A DNA stretch of 28,583 nt from Verrucomicrobiota bacterium (GTDB taxonomy: Bacteria > Verrucomicrobiota > Verrucomicrobiia > Opitutales > Opitutaceae). The stretch's first letter is position 1, and each line of letters begins with the position of its first letter. Under the pieces are notes generated by a model. It searched no databases. It was not told the origin of the DNA and worked only from the letters and a program-made list of their open reading frames with translations. The position numbers and the translations under genes were made by a program. Shown piece after piece: positions 1-8,228 of this stretch. The stretch is taken from contig JAEWQP010000025.1 in assembly GCA_023399155.1 (NCBI GenBank), positions 1-28,583 of the forward strand, in the 5' to 3' direction.

Positions 1-370
1 GGAGCGGCCGGGCCCGGCCCGCCGAGCCGCCCACCGCGCGACCCGGGGTCTCCGCCGCGCTGATCTGCATCGAATCCGTGCTGCCGGCCGGCACCTGGGA
101 CGTGCGCGTCGACGGCCGCGCCGTCCCGCCGCGCCAGGCCGATGCCGCGGTCTGGCTCGGCGAAACGCCGCTCCAGCCGGAATCCGTGCTCGTGATCGAC
201 GTGCAGCCCGCACCGGGCACGGACCAGGCTCCCAACAGCCTTCGTATTCGCGTGGCCGGTACGAGCCCCTCCCGCGACCATGTGGTCTGGTTCGGCGGCG
301 ACTGGTCGGCCGTCCTCAACGTCGTCGCACTCTCCCGGGCCGCGGCCCCCATCGATCCCGCGGATCTTCC

Positions 371-374
<4 letters not shown>
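1..374 (+). CDS. C-terminal part of an unknown protein (5' end cut by the window)
   Basis: The frame is open from base 3 to the TGA at 372-374, so the true start lies left of the window; the GTG at 78 is only an internal candidate. The visible 123 residues are rich in Ala, Pro, Val and Asp, with no clear membrane helix and no motif I recognise. The stop overlaps the start of the ABC ATPase gene (ATGA at 371-374), which suggests a shared transcript and translational coupling with the metal importer. In many Zn/Mn importers the substrate-binding protein is encoded at this position, but I do not see the His-rich loop or fold signature of that family. Function is unknown. Confidence 0.6.
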
Positions 375-1158
<784 letters not shown>

Positions 1159-1162
<4 letters not shown>

Positions 1163-2052
1163 ACGCCCTGCACGACCTGTTCATCGCGCCGTTCGCTTAC
1201 GAGTTCATGCAGCGGGGATTGCTCGTCGCCGTGCTCCTGGGGGTGAGCGGCGGACTCCTGGGCGTGCTCATGGTTCTGCGTCGCCTCGCCTTGATGGGCG
1301 ATGCGCTCGCGCATTCGCTTCTGCCCGGCATCGGGCTGGCCTATTTCGCGTTCGGTGCCAACCCGGCCGCGCTCTTCGGCGGCGCGCTCGTCGCCGGACT
1401 GCTCACGAGTATCGGCAGCGCCCTGGTCACGCGCCTCACCCGGATCAAGGAGGAGGCGGCTTTTGCGGCGCTGTTCATCGTGTTCTTCGGCTCGGGCGTC
1501 GCGCTCGTCAGTGCCATGCGCGCCAAGATCGACCTCGCCCATTTCCTTTTCGGGCACGTGCTCGGGGTGACCAGTGCGGATCTCTGGATCGCCGCGGCTG
1601 CAAGCGCGCTCACGGTCGGAGTCGTGCTGGTGGGCTACCGACCGCTGGTGCTGGAGAGCTTTGACCCGACATTCTACCGCGCCCTCGGCGGCCGCGGCAC
1701 GCTGCTGCACGTCGCCGTGCTCGGGTTGATCGTGCTCAACCTCGTGGCCGCCCTGCATGCGATGGGCGCGGTGCTCGCGCTCGGACTTTTCATTCTTCCC
1801 GCCGTGACGGCCTACCTCTGGACCGACCGGCTGGGCGTGCTTTTCGCGGTGGCCGTCGGGGATGCGGTGGCGGGAGCCGCCTGTGGCATGCTGCTCAGCT
1901 ACCACGCCGGCATTGCCAGTGGGGCCTCGATCGTGCTCGTCCTCGGCGCCTCCTTCCTCGTTTCGGCACTCGCGAGCCCGCGCTACGGCATGCTGGTCAA
2001 GGTGGTCCGCGTGATCCGCGAGGGCCGCGGCGTGCTCCATACGCCGGAGTGA
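1159..2052 (+). CDS. Metal (Zn/Mn-type) ABC transporter permease
   Basis: This is the inner-membrane permease of the ABC-3 family (ZnuB/MntC type), partner of the ATPase encoded just upstream. It has 297 residues and about eight hydrophobic helices. The N-terminal part carries the family hallmark around MGDALAHSLLPGIGLAY, and a Gly/Ala-rich stretch follows near the middle. The C-terminal 25 residues are cytoplasmic in character (charged, ending LHTPE). The start ATG overlaps the ATPase stop by four bases. The next gene, hemE, begins 106 bases later, so the importer operon may end here, although I see no strong terminator. Metal specificity is unresolved. Confidence 0.92.
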
Positions 2053-2109
2053 GCGGCACCTGCCGGCCGCCGAACTGACCCGCGTCAAGCCGACGGCGAG
2101 AATCTGGTA

Positions 2110-2151
2110 TTTCAGCTTTCAGCCTTCCACGTACCGCTTACAGCTTACCGA
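2110..2151. repeat. Seven-base-period intergenic array upstream of hemE
   Basis: Six consecutive 7-base units run to eight bases before the hemE ATG: TTTCAGC, TTTCAGC, CTTCCAC, GTACCGC, TTACAGC, TTACCGA. Units differ, but the period holds. The GCTTACAGCTTAC portion is the reverse complement of the style of unit seen after hemE (TAAGCTN). Function is unknown; its position places it in the hemE leader. Confidence 0.6.
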
Positions 2152-2158
2152 TCCCGCC

Positions 2159-3187
2159 ATGACCAGCCGCCAACGCTTTCTCGCCGCCTGCTCCTGTCAG
2201 CCCGTGGAGCGCCCGCCCGTCTGGATCATGCGTCAGGCCGGCCGCTACCTTCCAGAATACCGCGCCCTCAAGCAGCAGCACACTTTCGTCGAGATGGTCC
2301 GCACGCCGGAGTTGGCGGTGGAGGTGACGCTCCAGCCGCTGCGGCGCTTCGCGCTCGATGCCGCCATCCTGTTCTCGGACATCCTCGTCGTGCCGGAAGC
2401 GCTGGGTCAGCCCTACCGCTTCAGGGAGGAGGGCGGGATCGCGATGGAGTTTCGCCTGGAGGACGCCGCCGCGGTCGACCGCCTCGCGCCGGCCTCGGCC
2501 GTGCGCGACCGCCTCGCCTACATGCCCGAGGCCCTCCGGCAGCTGCGTCGCGAACTCGGTGATACAAAAGCACTGCTCGGCTTCGGCGGTTCACCCTGGA
2601 CCCTCGCCTGCTACATGCTCGAGGGCGGCGGCTCGGACGACTTCGCACGCGCCAAGGAGGTGTTTCACCGCGACCGGTCGCTCTTTGAGCGGCTGATGGA
2701 GAAACTCACCGAGGCCACGATCGAGCATTTCCGCGCCCAGATCGAGGCGGGCGCCGACGCGGTGCAAATCTTCGATTCGTGGGCCGGCATCGTCCCGGCC
2801 GTCGACTACGAGGACGCCTCACTAAAATGGATACGCCGCATCGTCGAGGCGATCGGCCGCGCCGCCCCGGTGATCCTCTTTGCACGCGGCGCCATGCCCG
2901 CCCTGCCGCGGCTCGCTGCCACCGGCGCCGCCGTGCTCGCCCTCGACTGGACAGTGGACATCGCCGCCGCGGCCCGGACCCTTCCCGCCACCACCGCGGT
3001 CCAGGGAAACCTCGACCCGGTCCTCCTCAACACCACCCCCGACGTCGTCGTGCGCGAAACCGGACGACTCCTGGAGTCCATGCGCGGCCGCCCCGGCCAC
3101 ATCGTCAACCTCGGCCACGGCATCCTGCCTCAGGCAAAGATCGAAAACGTGTCCGCCCTGGTCGACACCGTCGTGCGCTTCGCCTAG
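2159..3187 (+). CDS. hemE: Uroporphyrinogen decarboxylase
   Basis: HemE removes four carboxylates from uroporphyrinogen III to give coproporphyrinogen III in the cytoplasm. The 342-residue product has the usual length. The N-terminal signature PVWIMRQAGRYLPEYR holds the two substrate-binding Arg (R25, R29); the family's catalytic Asp is D74 in LFSDILVVPEALG; the GFGGSPWTLACYMLEG segment and the C-terminal NLGHGILP with its conserved His are present. The ATG at 2159 fits the family N terminus, though no Shine-Dalgarno precedes it. It is the first of four haem genes on this strand and is bracketed by 7-base-period repeats, which begin three bases after its stop. Confidence 0.97.
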   Translation: MTSRQRFLAACSCQPVERPPVWIMRQAGRYLPEYRALKQQHTFVEMVRTPELAVEVTLQPLRRFALDAAILFSDILVVPEALGQPYRFREEGGIAMEFRLEDAAAVDRLAPASAVRDRLAYMPEALRQLRRELGDTKALLGFGGSPWTLACYMLEGGGSDDFARAKEVFHRDRSLFERLMEKLTEATIEHFRAQIEAGADAVQIFDSWAGIVPAVDYEDASLKWIRRIVEAIGRAAPVILFARGAMPALPRLAATGAAVLALDWTVDIAAAARTLPATTAVQGNLDPVLLNTTPDVVVRETGRLLESMRGRPGHIVNLGHGILPQAKIENVSALVDTVVRFA

Positions 3188-3190
3188 TTG

Positions 3191-3230
3191 TAAGCTATGA
3201 GCTATAAGCTTTAAGCTTTAAGCGAGAAGC
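3191..3230. repeat. Seven-base-period array just after hemE
   Basis: Units TAAGCTA, TGAGCTA, TAAGCTT, TAAGCTT, TAAGCGA and a partial GAAGC follow each other without gaps, three bases after the hemE stop. The array is AT-rich in a GC-rich region. Repeated AAGCTT makes it locally self-complementary, but no hairpin with a T-run typical of a terminator is present. Confidence 0.75.
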
Positions 3231-3265
3231 GGCCGGCACGCAGCGATTCGCGATCCGCCTTCACC

Positions 3266-3314
3266 CATCCTACATTCTTCATTCTCCATTCTCCATTCTT
3301 CATTCCCCATTCCG
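3266..3314. repeat. CATTCTN heptamer array in the hemN leader
   Basis: Seven 7-base units in exact register: CATCCTA, CATTCTT, CATTCTC, CATTCTC, CATTCTT, CATTCCC, CATTCCG. The array ends 12 bases before the hemN ATG. On the mRNA it would be a long C/U-rich leader with no purine-rich ribosome site. Role unknown. Confidence 0.8.
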
Positions 3315-3326
3315 CCTCCCTCCCCC

Positions 3327-4694
3327 ATGGCCCTCCAGGTCGATCTTGATCTCATCCGGAAGTACAACGTTCCGGGCCCGCGCTACACCTCGTATCCAAC
3401 GGCGGTCCAGTTCACGGACGCGTTCCAGCCGCAGCAGATCATCGACGACCTCCGGGCCACGAATGCGATTGCGCGCGATCTCTCGCTCTACTTTCACCTG
3501 CCGTTCTGCGAGACGCTCTGCTGGTTCTGCGGCTGCACCACGGTGATCACGAAGGATCACACGCGCGGCAGCCGCTACATCGACTACCTCGCCCGCGAGA
3601 TCGAGCTCATGCGCCCGCTGCTGCACCCGGACAGCCAGGCCGTGCAGCTGCACTTCGGCGGCGGCACGCCCAATTTCTTCCACCCCGACCAGATCCGCCG
3701 CCTCGGCGAGCTGATCCACCGGAACTTCACGTTCAAGCCCGGCGCCGAGATGAGCGTGGAGCTCGACCCGCGCCGGCTCACGCGCGAGCACGTGCAGGCC
3801 TTTCGCGACATGGGCGTCACCCGCGCCAGCTTCGGTATCCAGGATTTTGATCCAAAGGTGCAGGAATCGGTCAACCGCATCCAGCCGAAGGAGCTCTCCG
3901 ACAACGCCGCCGCATGGATTCACGCGCTCGGGTTCGAGTCGCTCAACGTCGACCTGATCTACGGCCTCCCGCACCAGACGCCGGAGACGTTTGCCCGCAC
4001 GATCGAGCTCGCGCTCGAGCTCAAGCCCGACCGCTTTGCGATTTTCAACTACGCGCACGTGCCGTGGATGAAGCCCGCGCAAAAGATCGTCGAGCGCGCC
4101 GTGCTGCCGACTCCCGAGGTCAAGCTCGCCATGCTCAAGCTCGTGATCGAGACGCTGACCGCGCGCGGTTTCGTCTACATCGGCATGGACCACTTCGCGC
4201 GGGAGACCGACGAACTCGCCGTCGCACAGCGCGCGCACACCCTGCAGCGCAACTTCCAGGGTTATTCCACGCGGGCCGGCTCCGACATCCACGGCTTCGG
4301 CATGTCGTCCATCTCGCAGACACCGACGCATTACCGGCAGAACGAAAAAGCCCTCGACGCGTACTACAAACGCCTCGATGCCGGCGAGCTGCCGTGGACG
4401 CGCGCGTGCTTCCTCACGCAGGAGGACCAGATCCGCCGCGAAGTGATCATGCGACTGATGTGCGACCTGGAGCTTGATTACGACAGGCTCGGCCGCGCCC
4501 TCGGGATCGACTTCCGCACGCATTTCGCCCGTGAGATCGAGTCGTTCGCCGGTCCCGCGGCGGATGGTCTCGTCACGCTGCACGAAGGCGGAGTGAAGGT
4601 GACCGAGTCCGGCCGCCTGCTCATCCGCAACCTCGCGATGACCTTCGACGCCTACATCGCCACGGCCGAGAAGCGCTTCTCGAAGACGATTTGA
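3327..4694 (+). CDS. hemN: Oxygen-independent coproporphyrinogen III oxidase
   Basis: This radical-SAM enzyme converts coproporphyrinogen III to protoporphyrinogen IX by two oxidative decarboxylations without O2. The 455 residues match true HemN rather than the shorter HemW. The N terminus has KYNVPGPRYTSYPTAVQF, a bona fide HemN mark. The 4Fe-4S motif is CETLCWFCGC, with C61, C65 and C68 as cluster ligands and C70 the extra HemN Cys. A Gly-rich HFGGGTPNF SAM-binding strand follows. The C-terminal HemN domain is intact, including RRxxxMRLMC-like residues. The start at 3327 has a C-rich leader (CTCCCCC directly before ATG). A CACAGAG-type inverted-repeat element begins 18 bases after its stop. 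Confidence 0.97.
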   Translation: MALQVDLDLIRKYNVPGPRYTSYPTAVQFTDAFQPQQIIDDLRATNAIARDLSLYFHLPFCETLCWFCGCTTVITKDHTRGSRYIDYLAREIELMRPLLHPDSQAVQLHFGGGTPNFFHPDQIRRLGELIHRNFTFKPGAEMSVELDPRRLTREHVQAFRDMGVTRASFGIQDFDPKVQESVNRIQPKELSDNAAAWIHALGFESLNVDLIYGLPHQTPETFARTIELALELKPDRFAIFNYAHVPWMKPAQKIVERAVLPTPEVKLAMLKLVIETLTARGFVYIGMDHFARETDELAVAQRAHTLQRNFQGYSTRAGSDIHGFGMSSISQTPTHYRQNEKALDAYYKRLDAGELPWTRACFLTQEDQIRREVIMRLMCDLELDYDRLGRALGIDFRTHFAREIESFAGPAADGLVTLHEGGVKVTESGRLLIRNLAMTFDAYIATAEKRFSKTI

Positions 4695-4712
4695 GGCTGA
4701 CCGGGCAGGATT

Positions 4713-4874
4713 GAACCACAGAGGACACAGAGATCACAGAGTTCCAACGCACGCTTGAGGCCCTGGTGTCGGTCACGATCGGTGATCGATCACGTACGCC
4801 CGCGCGCGACGATACGACTGGTTCATGCGCCAGTCCTTTCGCTTTTCTCTGTGCCCTCTGTGTCCTCTGTGGTT
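4713..4874. repeat. CACAGAG inverted-repeat element between hemN and hemY
   Basis: The left end (4713-4741) starts GAACCACAGAGGACACAGAG and continues as 9-base units. The right end (4847-4874) is its reverse complement with two mismatches over 28 bases. The core (4742-4846) carries no gene I can support. The whole unit fills most of the 209-base gap between the two haem genes. The mRNA could fold the two ends into a long stem. Frames reading through such ends give Leu/Cys-rich peptides that should not be annotated. Confidence 0.85.
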
Positions 4875-4903
4875 AATTCCGCCGTTCGCAGTTTGAACCG
4901 ACC

Positions 4904-6304
4904 ATGCTCAAGGAAAAGCTTCCAAAAAACGTCGTTGTGATCGGCGCTGGCGTGACCGGTCTCACGGCCGCCTACACGCTCCACGAGCGCGGCCACCACG
5001 TCTACATCCTCGAGAAGAGCACCACGCCGGGCGGTGCGATCCAGAGCATCCGGCGCGACGGTTTTCTCGTGGAGGCCGGGCCGAACACGATGCTGCTCAA
5101 CGACCCGGCCGTGCTCGAGTTCTTCCGTCAGATCGGGATCGGCGACGAGATGGTCGACGCGGCGCCCGAGGCGAAGAAGCGTTTCATCGTGCGCCATGGC
5201 ACGCCCATGGCCGTGCCGATGGGCCCCGGCGAGTTCTTCAAGACCCATTTCCTGAGCGGCCGCGCCAAGTGGCGGCTGCTTCGCGAACCGTTCATCGGCC
5301 GCGCGGATCCGCAGACGGAGGAGAGCGTGGCCGCATTTGCCCGACGGCGCCTCGGCCAGGAGATCGTCGATTATGCGATCAACCCGCTCATCGGCGGGAT
5401 CTTTGCCGGCGATCCGGAGAAACTCTCGCTGCGCTACGCATTCCCGAAGCTGTATCAGTTCGACCGCGACCACGGCTCCCTCGTCCGCGGCGCGATCGCA
5501 TCCGCACGCGCGCGCCGGCGCACCGGCCAGCCAAGGTTCAAGACGCGCTCCATCTCCTTCAAGAACGGCCTGCACACGATCATCGATGCGCTGGTGCACG
5601 CGGCCGGTGACTCGCTCTACACCGGCGTGACGATCGATGCGATCAGCCCCGGCGCACCGTGGAAGGTGCAGATCTCGCGCAACGGCCACTCCAGCGAGAT
5701 CCTGGCGGACGCGGTCCTCGTCACCACGCCCGCCCACGCGACGGCCGCGCTTCCCTTCAACGGCCCCGGGGCGGTCCCGCCTGAACTGGCTGCACTCGGG
5801 GAGATCACGTATCCGCCGGTCACCAGCATCTCGCTCGGCTTCCAGCGCGACCATGTCGCGCATCCACTCGACGGTTACGGCGTGCTCGTGCCGGCCTGCG
5901 AGGGCCGGCGCATCCTCGGCACGCTCTTCAACAGTTCGCTCTTCCCCGGGCGGGCGCCGAAGGGCTGCGTTCTCCTCACCACCTTCGTCGGCGGCATGCG
6001 CCAGCCGGACATCGCCGGCCTGCCGCCGGGCCAGCTGCGCGACCTCGTGGTGGAGGAACTGCAGGCCCTGCTCGGCGTCTCGGCCGAACCGTTCTTCTCC
6101 CACGTGACCGCCTGGCCGAGGGCCATCCCGCAATACAATCTTGGATACGCACGCTTCCATGAGGCGATGGCCGCCGCCGAGACGGCGAACCCCGGGCTGT
6201 TCCTGGGCGGACACGTGCGCGACGGGGTGAGCGTCGGCGACTGCATCCGCGCCGGCTGGAAGCTGGCGGAACGCGCCGCCCCAGGCACAGGCCGGGCCGG
6301 TTGA
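4904..6304 (+). CDS. hemY: FAD-dependent protoporphyrinogen oxidase
   Basis: This HemY-type flavoenzyme (named hemG in some schemes) oxidises protoporphyrinogen IX to protoporphyrin IX with O2 as electron acceptor, at the membrane surface. The 466 residues match the family. The N terminus has the dinucleotide-binding VVIGAGVTGLTAAYTL (about 10-25) followed by the Glu of ILEKS and the Gly-rich TPGGAIQS. VEAGPNTML and, near the end, the FAD-contact GLFLGGHVRDGVSVGDCI are family hallmarks. The ATG at 4904 lies 29 bases after a repeat element, with no Shine-Dalgarno. It acts between HemN and HemH, both encoded in this window on the same strand. Confidence 0.94.
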   Translation: MLKEKLPKNVVVIGAGVTGLTAAYTLHERGHHVYILEKSTTPGGAIQSIRRDGFLVEAGPNTMLLNDPAVLEFFRQIGIGDEMVDAAPEAKKRFIVRHGTPMAVPMGPGEFFKTHFLSGRAKWRLLREPFIGRADPQTEESVAAFARRRLGQEIVDYAINPLIGGIFAGDPEKLSLRYAFPKLYQFDRDHGSLVRGAIASARARRRTGQPRFKTRSISFKNGLHTIIDALVHAAGDSLYTGVTIDAISPGAPWKVQISRNGHSSEILADAVLVTTPAHATAALPFNGPGAVPPELAALGEITYPPVTSISLGFQRDHVAHPLDGYGVLVPACEGRRILGTLFNSSLFPGRAPKGCVLLTTFVGGMRQPDIAGLPPGQLRDLVVEELQALLGVSAEPFFSHVTAWPRAIPQYNLGYARFHEAMAAAETANPGLFLGGHVRDGVSVGDCIRAGWKLAERAAPGTGRAG

Positions 6305-6307
6305 GCC

Positions 6308-6321
6308 CCGGGGCACCCCGG
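6308..6321 (+). terminator. GC hairpin directly after hemY, weak terminator candidate
   Basis: CCGGGG-CA-CCCCGG forms a perfect 6-bp stem with a two-base loop, four bases after the hemY stop. There is no following T-run, so factor-independent termination is doubtful. Confidence 0.25.
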
Positions 6322-6479
6322 CCCGGATCGCGCCGTCGCATCCGGAGGCAAGGGATGGAGCCGCCTCACGACAGGTCGTGTCGCGGCGTGCCCGCGGGTA
6401 TCGGTCTGACTTTTCCGCATGTCCGCACCGCTTCTGCCTTCACGCAGCCGCCGCTTCCACGTTTCCTCGGTTTCCGCCT

Positions 6480-7217
6480 ATGCCGACGCTCTCCTTCGTG
6501 GTGCCCTGCTTCAATGAGGAGGACGTGTTGCCGCAAACGATCCACCGGGTCCTGGAGGCGGGCGGCGCGCTCGGCGCATCGTTCGAGGCGATCCTGGTCG
6601 ACGATGGCTCGACCGACCGCACGTGGGACCTGATCACCGCGGCCGCCCGGCAGCATCCCTCCATCCTGGGCGTGCGCCTCTCCCGCAACTTCGGCCAGCA
6701 ACCCGCCCTGATCGCAGGCCTGAGCCGCAGCACGGGCGAGCATGTGCTCCTGCTCGATGCCGATCTGCAGGATCCGCCGGACCTCGCGCCCGCTTTGCTC
6801 GCACGGGCGCGTGAGGGGTACGATGTCGTCGTGGGTGTGCGGCGCTCGCGCGCCGGCGAGACCTGGACAAAGCGTGCCACCGCCTGGATGTTTCATCGTA
6901 TCCTGAACGTTGTGGCGGAAAAGCCGATCCCGGTGGACTCGGGGATATTCGCGCTGCTGAGCCGCCGCGCGGTCGACTCGCTCCTCGCGCGCACCGATCT
7001 CGACCGCTATCTCCGCGCCTTGCTGAGCCTGTTGCCGTTCCCGCATGCGACGCTCGCATACGACCGTCCCGCCCGTGCCGCCGGCGCCACGCACTACAGC
7101 TTTCGCGGCCTGGTGCGCGTGGCATGGCATGGCATTCGCACGACCGCGCGGCGCGCCAGCCCGACCCCGTGCCCGGCCTCCGCGGTCGTCGAAATAGGCG
7201 AGGTGACAGCGCGCTGA
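6480..7217 (+). CDS. Family 2 glycosyltransferase (polyprenyl-phosphate sugar type)
   Basis: The protein resembles the GtrB/ArnC/DPM1 group, which transfers a sugar from a nucleotide donor to polyprenyl phosphate at the inner face of the membrane. Motifs are SFVVPCFNEEDVLP at the N terminus, VDDGSTDRTW (about 40-49), the metal-binding DADLQDPPDL (93-102) and KRATAWMFHRILN. The ATG at 6480 is chosen because homology begins there; an upstream in-frame extension is not family-like. With 245 residues it ends soon after the LVRVAWHGI segment, where most relatives continue into two membrane helices; here the tail is polar. It interrupts the haem genes, and its acceptor and sugar are unknown. Confidence 0.88.
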   Translation: MPTLSFVVPCFNEEDVLPQTIHRVLEAGGALGASFEAILVDDGSTDRTWDLITAAARQHPSILGVRLSRNFGQQPALIAGLSRSTGEHVLLLDADLQDPPDLAPALLARAREGYDVVVGVRRSRAGETWTKRATAWMFHRILNVVAEKPIPVDSGIFALLSRRAVDSLLARTDLDRYLRALLSLLPFPHATLAYDRPARAAGATHYSFRGLVRVAWHGIRTTARRASPTPCPASAVVEIGEVTAR

Positions 7218-7343
7218 GCGACCTCATCCGCCTCGGCGTCCTTACGCCGGGTTCGGCTCGGGCGCCCCGCGCGGAGCCACGGGGCCGGGTCGCGCCGACT
7301 CGAATCTTGACCCGTCCCCGACATACGCCGTTGCTCGACAGCC

Positions 7344-8087
7344 GTGACGTCCGACCAACCGTCGAGAGAGCTCGGTCCGTTTCAGCTGGCGCTCGTCCTG
7401 CTTTCCGTGGCCCTGCTCGTGGCCCTGGCGGTGGACCTGGTCTTCAGGCTGCCGATCGAGATATCCCGGCTCATCCACTATATCGATACGCTCATCTGCG
7501 TGTTTCTGCTGATGGATTTCGCGTGGCGCTTCGCCCGTGCCGAGTCGAAGCTCCGCTTCATGCGCTGGGGCTGGCTCGACCTGATCGCAGCCATTCCAGC
7601 AGTCGAGGCGCTGCGCTGGGGACGTCTCTTCCGCGTCTTCCGGGTGATCCGGCTGATCTTCGCACTTCGCTCCTATCGCCTGCTGCTGCTGCAGTTCATG
7701 CACAAGCGCCGGGAAGCCGGGATGGCCTCGGCGGTGGTGCTGACGTTTTTCGTGCTCTGCTTCGCGTCCATCGGCATGCTTCTCGTGGAACACCATCCCG
7801 ACTCCAACATTCGCACGGCGGAGGACGCGCTCTGGAGGGCCATGGTCTCGATCACAACCATTGGCTATGGTGACCGCTATCCGGTGACCGATGCCGGTCG
7901 CATCATCGCCGGCGTGCTCATGGTGTGTGGCATCGGGCTCTTCGGCACCCTGAGCGGCGTGGCCGCGAGTTTCTTTCTCGGTACGACCGGCCAGCCCGAT
8001 GCGCCCGCCACGACGGCCGACAAGGTGGCCGAACTCGAGGCACGTATCGGCCGGCTCGAACAATCGCCGCCGGGGACGTCGCCTTGA
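7344..8087 (+). CDS. Voltage-gated-type potassium channel (six-helix)
   Basis: This is an inner-membrane cation channel of the Kv/KvAP-like family, 247 residues. The pore loop has the K+ selectivity filter TTIGYGD (171-177) before the last helix. The S4 helix carries Arg at 91, 94, 97, 100 and 103, the every-third-residue pattern of a voltage sensor. S1 lies near 14-36 and S2-S3 near 45-88. The short cytoplasmic tail DKVAELEARIGRLEQ (227-240) looks like a coiled coil that may help tetramer assembly. There is no RCK domain. The start is GTG at 7344; no better ATG exists before S1. A metabolic link with the flanking haem genes is not evident. Confidence 0.9.
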   Translation: MTSDQPSRELGPFQLALVLLSVALLVALAVDLVFRLPIEISRLIHYIDTLICVFLLMDFAWRFARAESKLRFMRWGWLDLIAAIPAVEALRWGRLFRVFRVIRLIFALRSYRLLLLQFMHKRREAGMASAVVLTFFVLCFASIGMLLVEHHPDSNIRTAEDALWRAMVSITTIGYGDRYPVTDAGRIIAGVLMVCGIGLFGTLSGVAASFFLGTTGQPDAPATTADKVAELEARIGRLEQSPPGTSP

Positions 8088-8101
8088 GCCCCTTCGGGAC
8101 T

Positions 8102-8120
8102 CGCGGCCAGGGAGGCCGCG
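8102..8120. terminator. GC hairpin after the K+ channel gene
   Basis: CGCGGCC-AGGGA-GGCCGCG is a perfect 7-bp stem with a 5-base loop, 14 bases after the channel stop. It lacks a T-run. The rest of the gap to hemH (8121-8228) shows no convincing promoter. Confidence 0.3.
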
Positions 8121-8228
8121 GCGACGCGACTTCGGTCCCCGGGAGTCGTGCGTCCGGTCGGATAGCTGTCCCGGGTGCGCGTTTGACAACCCTGCAACTT
8201 GCATCGACCAATGCGGACTCGATCCACC

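Noticed and set aside
3191..3314. CRISPR array
   Set aside because: The units are 7 bases, contiguous and without spacers, and no cas gene is near.
3300..4583. Long minus-strand frame opposite hemN
   Set aside because: hemN is unmistakable from its Cys motif and length; the antisense frame reads as a Leu/Glu/Arg/Val-rich shadow.
8183..8210. Sigma-70 promoter for hemH (TTGACA at 8183-8188)
   Set aside because: No TATAAT-like -10 is found 16-18 bases downstream, so the -35 match alone is not enough.
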